NCBI GenBank assembly: GCA_963680875.1 | Contig: OY804588.1 | Span: forward strand, 81,554,829-81,618,828 | Reading direction: 5' to 3' | DNA: 64,000 bases | Source: Bathymodiolus brooksi | Lineage: Eukaryota; Mollusca; Bivalvia; Mytilida; Modiolidae | Shown here: piece by piece, positions 19,921 to 30,786 of the stretch | Position numbering within the stretch: the first letter of the stretch is position 1 | Layout: every line of letters starts with the position of its first letter | Notes under the pieces: model-generated | What the model saw: only the letters and a program-made list of their open reading frames with translations | Database searches by the model: none | What the model was told of the DNA's origin: nothing | Position numbers and translations under genes: made by a program

Positions 19921-21780
19921 CGTTCTGAGTTCCGTGTCCGCTACGATTTTCCAATGTAAACGGTGTTAGGTTCATCGTTACCTCCAGCTTTTGTAGGAGT
20001 CCTCCTATCTTATTTACGCTATCTGTGATTGCTTGCATACTATTGTGGCCAACGAATATTGACAATAAGAGTAATATGGTGTGTGTCTTATAAGAGACTG
20101 GAACTGCCTCGACTTCGTGGATGCCCGGGGTCACTCCCGGTGGCTGGTGTAATCATCGTTTTAGCTTACTGTGTTGTTTTTTTGTTTTTTGTTTTTTGGC
20201 TTATCGTGGGCACGCGTTAGCATACATTACGGAATGCATATGTGCCTTACCTCCCCCTTTTAGGCCGATTGACTTTGACATCTATGTTTTTATTTCACTT
20301 GTCGTTATTACAATTCGGTCCTTTCTTCAAACATGATTAATCACATAATACAAGCATGTAACAAGAATAACACGACGGGTGTTAATTGTGGATGAGAAAC
20401 TGAATACCCATCCGGAGGACCTTAGGTAAAAATGTATTGTTTTACTTGTCTTAATGGGGCCGTGTTGTCAACTTAGATGTCTTCATGGGTTTACTTCTGT
20501 TTTCGCTGCGATTTACACGTAATATATATGATGTTCGATTCATTTTTACTCCGATTCATTTGATATTGAATTATTTACGTATACTGGTGTCCAAAGCGAA
20601 TTACATATTAGATAATGTTCGTGCATTTAGCAGTAGCACGACGGATTTCACCTCTGGAGGAGGAACTGCTTACTTCTCCGTAGTTTCGGAGATCACGCCG
20701 GTTTAAATAGTGGTTCTTGTTGCTCGATTGTTCTATGCAATACTTGGTTAAACGTTCTTCGTCATTGTTTTCCTTTTTTCTTTGACCATTGTATTGTTTG
20801 TCCTTCTATGATCTACGGCTTCTGATTATCCCCCTTTGGTATCTTCAAACTTTTCTTCATATATTACGTTGATAATTTGGTTATCCGTCACTCGAAGTAT
20901 GTGTCTATTTTCTGATTGGCTTTGATATCTACGTTGTTATTTCGAATGTAGTTATTACAATTCGATACTTTTTTTCATTCATGACTTAACATCGGGCTTG
21001 TAACAAGAGCAACGCGACGGACGTCAATTGTGGATCTGCTTAGCCGTCCGGAGCACCAGAGGTCACACCGTTTGTGTTACTTTTACTTATCTTATTGGGG
21101 TTGTCAAATTAGATGGCATCACGTCTTGGCGTTTGTGTTGTTATGTCCTCAACGATTTTCGGGTAAAAACGAATTTCGATTCATTTTAACTCCCATTTGC
21201 TTTGTATGGGGTTCATGTTTTATGTAATTTTCATTTAGTTCCGCATATTGGAGTCCAACAGGAGTTCCATATCAGATGATGTTCGTGTCGTTTAACAGTA
21301 GGCTATTGTCTGTCCTACTTCGATATACGGCTTCTGATTACCCCTTTGACATCTTCAAACGTTGATAATTTGGAATTACAAGGTTATCCGTTACGGAGTA
21401 TTTATGTCTATGTTCTGTTTGTCGTGAAATACAATGCGGTCCTTTCTTCATGCATGACTTATCGCGGGGTTTGTATCTAGAGTAACATGACGGGTGTCAC
21501 TAGCAGAGCATGAACTGCTCACTCATCCGGTGCATCTGAGCTCACGCCCGGCTTTTAGTTGGGTACGTGTTGCTCTGTGTCTTGTTTAATAGATCGTTTT
21601 TTCTTTTTTTTTGTCCTGTTTCTTTTGGCCATTATGTTGTCTGTCGTTCCTCGATTTGTGGTTTGTTATTTCTCCTTGGTGTTTTCGAAGAGGTTCCGTA
21701 GGGTAATTGACAGAACCAAATATGTTGGCTCCATCGCGTAATGTTTCAATGGTCCATCTATAATGGCTATCAATGATAAG
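19921..21780 (+). repeat. Cluster of an interspersed repeat (family R2), 4+ copies
   Basis: Diverged copies lie in a row, anchored by ACGACGGGTGTNA, then GGAGCAGGAACTGCTTAC-like, TCCGGAG.ACC and GAGRTCACNCC at about 20372, 20638, 21013 and 21484. Each is followed by a block with TTTTTAGTTGGGTACGTGTT (variants), TTCTTTTTGGCCATTATGTT and TATCTTC.AAC. The same block order recurs singly at 31960-32190 and, inverted, at 61600-61990. I remember this repeat as common in mussel DNA, possibly a retroelement tail, but cannot name it. The small open frames inside are not credible genes. Confidence 0.6.
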
Positions 21781-21819
21781 CATTTGCGTGAAATGCATTG
21801 AATTACGAATATGAAGATT

Positions 21820-22640
21820 CAAATTTAGACATTTTTGGTGAAGTTAATTTGGAAACCGTACGAAAGAGAGAAATCTGAAAAAAACGCATTGAGCTCAAAA
21901 AAATAAATCATATCCCTTCCGCAAATATGACAAAAATGCTCCTTTCAGACCTTTTTCAGCAATAAAATATGCTATTGATTATGCATCAATAACTTTGCAT
22001 AATATAAAAGGCTTCAATTGTAGAAATTGGGACTTTGCGTGAAGTTTGTCTCGGAAAAGATCAAATGATTAAGGAATTTAAGTCCCTATTGCCACCGTTG
22101 GAAATAGAATAGCTAGTTTGTGCTTGACACATCAATAATCTAAGATATATAATTTTCAAATTTTCAAATTTTCCTTTTTAGTACCTTTTATTTCGAAAAT
22201 ATTGGATGCAATGAATTCATTGCAAAAACGTCGTTAACATCATGTAAACAGTAAATGTTCCATGTACCAAGCAAACGTAAACACACATTTTTTGCATTTT
22301 GAGGCATCTTGTATGGAAATTGGTTGGGTTATAAACCCTTAGTTCACTCCCAAACTTTAACCTTTTACAATGATATTTGTTTTAAACGTTCAGACAGGTC
22401 AGTAATGTATGAAATCAGACCGACGACAACAACGGCAACAGCAACAACGACGACAACAAGAACAGCGAAGACAACGAAGAAAAGGACAGACCGATAATAT
22501 AATACGACAGCAGCATATTTCTGATCTTATTAAAAATTAACATTAATTTTTTTTTTTTTTAAATTTTTCCATCAATGAAAGCAAAGGTTTGTTTTGAAAT
22601 GATGAAATATTTACATAATAAAAAATATGTTTCTGTCAGT
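21820..22640. repeat. cGAS-like gene downstream flank module, copy A
   Basis: This block shares its layout with 55761-56180, the palindrome spacer 47337-47656 plus the DNA to its left, and 63621-64000. Common pieces are GGACTC..T-type AT-rich DNA, GCATCTTGT.TGGAAATT, AAACGTTCAGACAGGTC, CAGACCGACGACAACAAC and AGGACAGACCGATAATATAA, then GTTTTGAAATGATGAAATA. It also has a remnant of a small conserved ORF (about 22060-22115, GGAATTTAAGTCCCTATTG). It links the gene copies as products of one duplication. Confidence 0.65.
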
Positions 22641-22755
22641 AATCACTACACAACTGAACTGTTTTAAACAAATAATGTCCATAGAATCATAAAGCTTGAC
22701 ACATTAATTTTATGCAGATGTGAGCTATCAACTTATATGATTATAATCGGTTCAG

Positions 22756-24695
22756 TCATCTCTTGCGTTCGTTTTTATCTCCAGTTACAGTCTCTGTGAA
22801 GCACAATTCCATGTAGGGGCAAGTTCTACAGCCTGACGAAATGCATGTTCAGCAAATTCACGTTTTTCAATAAGTTGATAAGCTACCCCTAAGCAATTGT
22901 ACGAGTTAGATCTTTCTATGTCATTATATATAAAATAATCCTCTGATATTGTGAGTTGTAGATATCTAAGTGAATTATAGCACTGGTTTACATTGCTTAG
23001 ACGAAAATGACATACAAATAGTAAGAAATGTGTGTATACTACAGGTGGTATTGCATAGGGATCATTGACAACTTATAATTCTAATTCTTCAGGAATCAAT
23101 GTAAATTGTGGTGTGAAGATAGCATCACTAACACTTAATAATTTTAATATGTTTGTTATTTCTAAACTTTTTACCGTTCTTGTTTTAACTAAGTCGTATT
23201 GCCAATCCGTTAAATTTGGTTGATTGTATACTTTTCCTGATGTACATTTTGATAATGCATAATATATAGCATAAAGAGCCATATTATTGTTTCATTTTGT
23301 AGTAAAACGAGGCCAGCATTAACCAACCAGACACAGCGTCATGATGTATGTTCTGTGTAAGATAACAGAGACGTCTTCGGGATTGTTTGTATTTGTCTTT
23401 GTTTCTATTCACACTAACAACAGGTTTACACTGTACTGCCCGACTACATATAATACACATGAAATAACGATAATAAGATTTTATTCTCGGAGACTGACGA
23501 ATGAAGTGAACTACTTTATTACTTTATTGTATATCAAATACTGTTGTCAGATTAACATCTGTTGAACATAATATACGTTTGATATATCCTGCTTGTACTT
23601 CAGCGTTATGATATACATGATGCCGTAGTATTGTAAACGTAGATTACCGTTCTGACAGGAGGACACAACGCCAACAGTAATCCCATAATGCATTTAATTG
23701 TTCCAATACAATTTGTCGTTCATATCCTTCTATTTTGTATTCAAACATATTGATTTTAGGAATAAAGTAATGAAGGCAGATTCCGTATTCAGTGCAATAA
23801 ATGAGTCTTCTGAAATATCTCATGTAACAAGAAATGAGGTTTTCGGATCGCCATATTGATAACGGTATTTCTTCAGATACCCAAAATATTATGTTTTAGA
23901 TATAAAATGAATATATTAAATCTTTACAGCGGCTGTCCCTGTTAACTACGTCTTTGATCAAGATTTTCACCAAAGCATAGCAGAGTAATTGTGTTTGAGT
24001 GAAAGAGTATATCAATAGTTTTTCACCAACAGAGAATGATATACGCCATTCGATGTGTTCGTTCCTAAATCCTTTAGAACCGATAGGAACAAACAGAACA
24101 CTGTGATCTATTATCTGTGACTTTACATCACTACTAGGCCATGAACTATTAGATATTGTTACCCATTGGTTAGTGATTGATATCCATGATCTTGAATGTA
24201 AGGTGTATGCAAACTCAAAGTAACCATATTTGTCGGATAAACACGGTCCATGAACTACATCAGCGTGACAACCCATTCTAATGATATTTGATTTACATAA
24301 CGGACTAGACAAATATAAATAATTTCCAACTTTTGTACACATCTTTAAAATAGTGTTGCTCTTACAGCGAAGAAGTCGCAGATGTGTAAACCCGAGTTTG
24401 TTGTTTTCCATCTTCATACCAACACACGTTTCGGCCGCATTAACACGTGCACTATGCATATCCTCATAGACATGTACATCTTTATAAACATACATAATAT
24501 CTATGTCACTCCCCTTCATATCTAGACCTTCCCCACCGCTTCCACTTGTTATCTGGGTAAATACTTTAGATTTGCACAGATTATCTCTGATTATATTTAA
24601 CATTCTCCTTGTCCTCACTGTTTCCTCTGTACCAACAACATGATGACACACATAACGATACAACGATAAAGATGTGTCACGTGATTGATTATCGT
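22756..24695 (-). pseudogene. cGAS-like (Mab-21 domain) nucleotidyltransferase gene, copy A
   Basis: The minus-strand exon begins after TTTTATGTTGTAG, a good splice acceptor (AG ends at 24696). The first 267 or so codons are open (to TAA at 23896) and form a Mab-21/cGAS nucleotidyltransferase core. It has TSGSGGEGLDMKGSDIDIMY (G-S plus D-x-D), VVHGPCLSDKYGYFEFAYTL and EWRISFS followed by the helical SFTQTQLLCYALVKILIKDV. The third acidic position is Glu (F-E-F-A) where copy B has Asp. Downstream homology continues to 22756 and ends in a TPR-like segment (NSYNCLGVAYQLIEKRE...), but is broken by TAA after YI, TAA near 23642, TAA near 23525, a 2-base loss near 23290, TAA at 23073 and a stop near 22785. 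Family members make cyclic nucleotide signals on sensing nucleic acids. This copy is probably dead as a full protein, though the core could still be made. Confidence 0.82.
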
Positions 24696-24711
24696 CTACA
24701 ACATAAAACAA

Positions 24712-25639
24712 TTATAAATTATTTTTCAATTACCTGAATCATATAACAATTGTTTCTGTAGGGATTAGTAAAGGTAATTCCTTGTTATTATAAGCCAATA
24801 TGTAATACAATTGTGACAAAGCATCCCTTAAATGTACCTGCTTGGAACATATAAACACTTGTGGTGATCATAGATTAAAACAGTTGCCTGTCAATGATAA
24901 GTTATTCAAGAGTTAGACAGTCTAATTGATTATGTTCATGATTGATTTGATTTTTGGTATTTAGCCCCACTTTCAACTACCGAACTCAATGAGCCACCCG
25001 GGCCCTTTTATTAAGTTCATTGATTGGCAGCTGGAAAACTATTATATTATGGTGCTTGTATTTTATCTATAAAAACAATCAGATATTTGCATGCCATTTG
25101 TATCACCACGGAAACCACATTTCTACATCGTACGTCATTTTGTAGAAAATAAATCTAAATATTATGATATCTAATCTTTAAACTCCAGAATAATAATGAT
25201 GAGGGCTGGTGATGATAATTGACGAGAGATAAAACAAAATGTAGCTCCGAGAGCCAAATCATAATGATATCAGGAAAACACCTTTATATAAATACATATT
25301 TCCTTACCTTTCAATTTATTGAACCCATTGGTCTTTAATTAAAGAACACTCTCCCCAATTTATTTAAACACGTTAAAATTACGTTCATTGTTGTATCATT
25401 AAATTCATGTTTATATTATACAGTTCACGTTACTATAAATACATCTCTGAATTGGGAATTGCCTACTTTTCCTACTTTTGGTTTAGATTTAAGCAATGCA
25501 TTTACGTATCGTATCTTATACTCGTCAAACAAGTAGACTGTTAACTATATACTTGCTGAAATATTTATAATAAATATATAATGTTTCATCCAGCTCAGTA
25601 ACTGGCTGAAGTCTTCTATACAAGTTAGCATGAAAACAG
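24712..25639. other. Upstream flank of cGAS-like copy A
   Basis: Expected to hold the intron and promoter. It aligns with 58280-59190 upstream of copy B: shared AACACTTGTGGTGATCA/AACACTTGTAGTGATTA, CAATCAGATATTTGCATGCC/CAATCAGGCATTTGCATGCC, GTAGCTCC and AGGGC. A short SINE-head remnant (CAATGAGCCACCCGGGCCC) lies at about 24987. No upstream coding exon was identified. Confidence 0.5.
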
Positions 25640-25856
25640 ATACAGCTGCGGTGGCTATTACAATTAATGTTGTGTGTTCCAACTCCTCACAGGCGAAATG
25701 TACTCGACAAAACATTATCTGATGATGTTTGTCAGTGTCTTGCCACAGGTCGCTGGTTTTTTCAGGGAACTCCGGTTTCCTCCACCAATAACACTTACCG
25801 TCATGGTATGCATGTAGCTGAAATAGTGTTGGAAGTGGCATAAAACAGCATAAACC
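25640..25856 (+). repeat. tRNA-derived SINE, B box decayed
   Basis: Blocks GAAATGTACTCGACAAAACA, CTTGCCACAGGTCGCTGG, ACTCCGGTTTCCTCCACCAA, GTAGCTGAAATAGTGTTGGA and TGGCATAAAACAGCATAAAC are in order. The region where GTTCGAATCC belongs reads GTGTTCCAACTCCTC. Confidence 0.8.
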
Positions 25857-25989
25857 AAACCAAAAAAAAACACCAAACCAGGCACATACCGACAATATGA
25901 AATATTCAACACAAACAAATACTAGTTAACAACTGATCAATGATTCCTCTTATTTTCGGTCACTAAGGAACCTTGTCTCCCATGATCAA

Positions 25990-26324
25990 GAACCCTTGTC
26001 CTGCTGATACATTTTACTTGTTTAAGTTGCTAAGATCAAAATGGCATGAAATTGAAAAATGTCAACATCGTCTAGTTATCTATTTAAGAAATACAACTGT
26101 AACGATTTTGTAAAGACGTGTATTTCCATTCTTGACTTCCACTATCGCTCGGAATAAAATTGTTTCGAAAATATTACTAATTAATGTATCATCCAGAAAA
26201 ATACTACCTGTACAATATAGTCTAATTACAAGATGAATACAGATAGATAACACATGAATTACAAAACAAATCACCCCCCCCCCCCCCACACACACACGAA
26301 CCTTAATTTACACACGTTGATTCA
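25990..26324 (+). repeat. Duplicated module P, copy 2, left part
   Basis: Matches 17760-18213 from ACTTGTTTAAGTTGCTAA through the C tract with CACACAC to ACACGTTGATTCA. Homology ends abruptly at about 26324, where LINE ORF1 sequence begins. The C tract here is about 14 bases, shorter than in copy 1. Confidence 0.75.
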
Positions 26325-26839
26325 ACAACGAGATCCGAGAGCTTCAGGAATCATTTATAGATTTACAATGCCGCTCCATGAAAAACAATCTCATTTTTAC
26401 AAATTTAGCAGAACAACCAACAGAAGATGTGGAGAGGAAGCTACGCACATTTATATTTGAGAAACTAGGAATCGAACACAAAATTGAGATTGGAAATGCT
26501 CATCGCTTCGGGAAGAGAAACAACGATAGACCGAGACCGATAGTTGCAAGATTGTTGTACCATAAAGACTTGCGTATGGTTCTTGATCAGGCGGAGTGGC
26601 TCAAACACACACCTTTTGGAATACATCAGCAGTTCCCTAAACCTATTGAGGATAAACGTCGAAAGCTTTATCCTGTGCTGAAAGACGCTAAGAGACAGGG
26701 CAAACATGCGGTGCTTGTTTGGGACAAATTATTTATTAACGGCTCGCAATACTTTGTCGATGACACTGATGAGGCAACACACGAAAACCGAATTAGTTAC
26801 CGTTACTCTCTCCTAACAACTCCAAAGGAGGCCGATTGA
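26325..26839 (+). pseudogene. LINE ORF1 (L1-type RNA-binding protein) fragment
   Basis: The frame enters without a start through NEIRELQESFIDLQCRSMKN, the end of a coiled coil, and then gives NNLIFTNLAEQ, AHRFGKRNNDRPRPIVARLL, GIHQQFPKPIEDKRRKLYPV and HAVLVWDKLFINGSQYF. This is the RRM plus C-terminal domain pattern of L1-type ORF1 proteins, which coat LINE RNA. The stop is at 26837. The domain part is open and looks little damaged, but the N-terminus is missing. Confidence 0.85.
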
Positions 26840-26899
26840 CCGTACAAGCGACAACGTCGTTCCGATTCATCTCCGCTAGTCACCGGAAACGCCTACTAG

Positions 26900-28220
26900 A
26901 ATAGCCATGGGGCGCAAAAACAGTATATTCATGACTCTAATAAAAATAAAGCTGTTATATCTATTGATGCATGTCATATGTTAAATATCAATAAGAAAAT
27001 CCATTGTATACATTCAACCCCTTGTATTGAGTGTAAATGTGATCCATGTGTATGTTATCTAAGTATATGCGATTATTATTCTGCGCTTGAAAATGAAACA
27101 CTATATTTAGAACATTTATTTCAATATTATAATAACCGAGTAATTATCAGTAGTGAAAACAAACCTTTAAATTTTATTAAAGGCTCTGATATGCATTTAC
27201 ACTCAATTACAGGTACATGTAGTACAAAGGATAACGGAGTTGAGAGACATAATCAATCAGTTAGTAATTTTGATGACAAAGCGAGCGATAACCCTGACAT
27301 ACCCTTATGTGACAATGGTAGTATAAATAACACTTTTTGACATAAATGATTGTATATCAATAGATTCAGATTATGAAGGTGTTGCCTTCCTTTCAAATAG
27401 TTCTGTATATAATAATGTAAATGGTAACGATAATTTATTGCGAATCGTATGTTTTAATTGCTGTGGAATCAAAACGAAGCTACAGTATCCCGAATTTGGA
27501 AACTTAATACAAAATTATGATATAGTCTGTTTTGTGGAGACAAAAACTGACGATATTGATATAATAACTTTACTAGGTTACAAGTTTGTCATGAAAAATA
27601 GGAACATTTTTACAGAAAAACCGTTCGGGTGGTATCATGGTAGGTTTTAAAGATAATTTAGCAAAACATATAGACATTGTTAATACTGACAGTAAATATG
27701 TTATGTGGTTCAAATGTAGTGAGCAACTCTTTAAAACAGATCAGCCCGTATTTTCTGGTGTTGTATATATACCCCCAGAGTATACCAAATACTCATCCGA
27801 AGACGCTTTTAGTGAACTGCAACAGGAATACTTGTCTTTTTCAAATAAATCTAAATATATATGTCTGTTGGGGGATTTTAACGCGAGGACGGCAACTGAC
27901 ACTGATTTTGTTGATTTGATCAAAAACCGACATGTTGATGATTATATTACTGACTTTGTTGACAATTTTACAAACGTACTGAATGATTTGAAAATGCCAC
28001 TCAACAGAATTAGTATGGATAAATCTAAAACTAAGCTTGGTAATATATTGTTAAATTGTTGAAAAGGAAACAGTATGTTATAGTTAATGGCAGAGTGGGA
28101 AATAATAACAAATATTGGTAGATTTACATGTAGAAATGGTAGCGTTGTTGACTATTGTATTACTAGTCCTGAACTTCTAAAATAATTTTTTGACTTTGAT
28201 ATTCTAGAAAGTAGTAAATT
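26900..28220 (+). pseudogene. LINE ORF2 N-terminus and AP endonuclease, frameshifted
   Basis: A Cys-rich lead-in (CIECKCDPCVCYLSICDYYS, 26978-27340) precedes an APE-type endonuclease. RIVCFNCCGIKTKLQYPEF and VCFVETKTDD are in one frame (27438-27640). A frameshift at about 27640 leads to MVGFKDNLAKH, VYIPPEYTKYSSEDAFSELQ and CLLGDFNARTATD (27637-28062). TGA at 28060 and later stops interrupt before NGSVVDYCITSPELLK and SDVHAPL, the last endonuclease motifs. Intact proteins nick target DNA for reverse transcription; this copy cannot. Confidence 0.85.
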
Positions 28221-28800
28221 GTTTTCAGATGTCCACGCACCACTACAAATGTTATTATCTGTTAACTTAAACAATAATGATAGCAATAGTAATACTGTTA
28301 GGAAAACTAATCACTCGAAAGCTAAAATAAAATCATGGGGAAATGAGAAGGTAACAGATTTTCAAGAAAACATAGACGAAGAAAAATTACATACTTTTGA
28401 ACAGAAACTTTCACGTTGGCAAAATGAAATTGGTGTCACAGATCAAACGATGATAGACTCAATGCTAGAGAACCTTGGCAATATCTTCACAGGTTCTGCC
28501 GAGAAAACGTTTGGAACATTTAATTGTAGAAACATTGATAGTAAAATTAACAAGAAAAAAAATGGTCGAAATCCAAAACCTTGGTTTGACCAAGACTGTA
28601 AATCTGCCAGACAAAAATATCGAAAATCTAAGAAACGCTATAAATTGAATAACACTATAAGAAATCGTTCAATTATGATCGATGATGAAAAGGGTTATAA
28701 GAAAGTTATGGATGAAAAGTATAAAATTTACTGTAAAAAAAATTCAGATGATTTAAGAAATGCGTCAAGATATAATCCCAAACATTTCTGGAAAATATTT
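28219..28800 (+). pseudogene. LINE ORF2 endonuclease-RT linker
   Basis: The frame runs from LFSDVHAPLQMLLSV through the lysine-rich GRNPKPWFDQDCKSARQKYR and SKKRYKLNNT to NPKHFWKIFN. These linker motifs (KPWFD.DCK..R, FWK) normally come directly before the RT domain. The frame then leaves the element at about 28800 and the last residues come from module P DNA. No reverse transcriptase follows. Confidence 0.8.
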
Positions 28801-29540
28801 AACATCAGATATTATCAATTGGGAATTAATATTACCTGTCATCTTGACAGTTAACCTCAGATCATTATAAAAATTAACTAAAGCAACATTCGACAAACAA
28901 GTTTATCTTATTTAAAGACTAAACAAACGTCGTCAGTCTTCTGTTACATAGACCAGAACTTAAAACAATAATAAGTCTATACAAGTTATGTTGTTGTTAA
29001 AACGAAGACCTGTCAAACAATTGTTATAGTATATTTATGGTCTGTTACGTTTAATGTATAATGGTATCGTAATACAACGAAATTTGTCTTAACAAAACGT
29101 CTTGCTTGATTACATTAGATTTATTTTAATTCATCATTCGACATTGTAAATTTAGGAATATAATATTTATAATTGGAATTTTCACAGGAAACAAAACTAC
29201 TTTATGCTTAGATTTTATCATTGCATTAACATATTGTAGCGGTTTTAAGTCCTTAAACAGGTAGACAGTTAACTATCATGTTGATTATATTACATGCTTA
29301 AGCATTCATTATACATATATAATGTTTCATCCATACCAGTAAGTGTGCGACAGTTTCTGTAGAAAGAAAATTAACATGTAAAGCCTCAAGTCTTGTTGAT
29401 TATTATATTTGTACATATATGTTTATACAATTTGCTTATAATTTTAAAGTACTTGAGTTTTGCTGTCTAATTGCAAACTTAAACTTCCAGCGGGGAATGA
29501 TCAACCGATCAGTAATAATAATGATATTATCGACGATAAC
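28801..29540 (+). repeat. Duplicated module P, copy 2, right part
   Basis: From ATATTTAACATCAGATATTA onward it matches 18298-18560 (CATCTTGACAGT, CATTCGACAAACAAGT, TGTCAAACAATTGTTATAG, ACGTTTAATGTATAA). Further on, 29130-29360 resembles the A-copy upstream flank at 25440-25600 (AGACTGTTAACTATA/AGACAGTTAACTATC, ATATATAATGTTTCATCC). No gene. Confidence 0.65.
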
Positions 29541-30652
29541 ATAGCTAACAAATAGTACGAGTCGAAGCATACAGCTTTCATTAATAATATGCATGAAGAA
29601 AAGTCAAACAGATTACCCTTCGATAAACAAAGTTAACAGCCATCGAGTATTTTTTTTTCAATTGTTTTCTCTTTTTCAAGGATGAAAGTAAAGCACACTT
29701 TCAGGGAGATCGAGTGACAAACAACTCGTTCATACTTTGTCATACTTTTATTACATTACATGCAAGTATATATATATATATATATATATAAACGTCTAAA
29801 ATGGTTTGTAAAACAACACCAAGTACACAAAACAAAGTGATAAAGAATTAAACACTTCGTAGAATGACAAAATTTTCGTCCCACCGAGGGACTTTATCAA
29901 TGTCTAATTAAATAATGGCCATCTTGGATTTCCGATCGGCATAAAAAACAAAAATTTTGTAGAGGACTGTGAGTTTCTAAGACTAATTGTACGATGTTGC
30001 ATTTATTTGACGACCTATGATTGGATAAACTCATTCCTAAAAATAACGATGAAGGCAGAACCAGAGAATAAGATTAATACGCTTTACTGGCCAGTGGAAA
30101 ATTCCATTCCTAAACATTGCATAATTTGACCTCGACGCTGTCCGAAATAAAGAAATATTGTAATCGATAAATGAGACGACGTATTTGACGAGGCTCTTTA
30201 TATATATATATATGTGTGTGTATTTTGATTTAGCATAATTAAACACAACTGGAAGAAAGATGATGATTTATATTTTCTTCTAAAATAACACAGTAAAAAA
30301 TCTCTTCTTGAGACAATAAAAAAGAAAGAAATTAACGTTTCTAATAAACTACTTAAAAGAATGTACGGCTAACAAATCCCGGGTCAGTTTTTCTTATACA
30401 AAAGGGTCACGAAACAATACTATATATATGTGTGTGTATTTTGATTTAGAATAACACAGTAAACAATCTCTACGTGCAGCTACGAAACGATGCAAACAGA
30501 AAATTACAGAAGGGCAGTGGGCGGTGCTTAATTTTGTGCATTGACCATTACGTCTTTAGCCTTAGAACTTCCAAGAAAGTCCGTCAAACATAGTTCGTGG
30601 AAAAAATTAGTTACTGTTTCAAGTTATAGATCAACAACATCGTACAAAAATG
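29541..30652. other. Intergenic with TA repeats and small duplication
   Basis: No gene. TA microsatellites lie at about 29768-29792 and 30200-30212. TATATATGTGTGTGTATTTT with GATTTAG and AACACAGTAAA occurs twice (about 30205-30295 and 30425-30465). GGCCATCTTGGATTTCCGAT at about 29919 also occurs in variants inside both palindrome arms (about 42868 and 52024). Confidence 0.45.
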
Positions 30653-30786
30653 TTATAAGCTCCCGTGACCGACTATGGTTATTTAGACGGTAAGTAAATA
30701 GTTGAAGGGTTCGTGCTGGAGCGCTCACCTTTCAACGATTTACCGACCGTCTAAATAACGATAGACGGTCACTAGGGAGCTTATAA
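30653..30786. repeat. 134-bp near-perfect hairpin (MITE or hairpin RNA candidate)
   Basis: TTATAAGCTCCC at the left pairs with GGGAGCTTATAA at the right, and the arms continue with TGACCG, CTAT, GTTATTTAGACGGT, TAAAT and GTTGAA. Each arm is about 58 bases with a few mismatches; the loop is about 15 bases around CTGGAGCGCTC. Ends in TTATAA fit a small TA- or TTAA-targeting MITE. A transcript would fold into a long hairpin. No gene inside. Confidence 0.85.

Larger units (their letters stand above)
26325..28800 (+). mobile_element. LINE fragment, truncated at both ends
   Basis: Carries ORF1 (RNA-binding part), the ORF2 endonuclease and the endonuclease-RT linker, then stops before the reverse transcriptase. 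It is inserted in module P. Against the empty copy (18214-18297) about 84 bases of target are replaced, the right junction shares AAATATTT, and no poly(A) tail or target-site duplication is seen. This differs from normal LINE insertion, which is 5'-truncated with an intact 3' tail. Confidence 0.85.
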
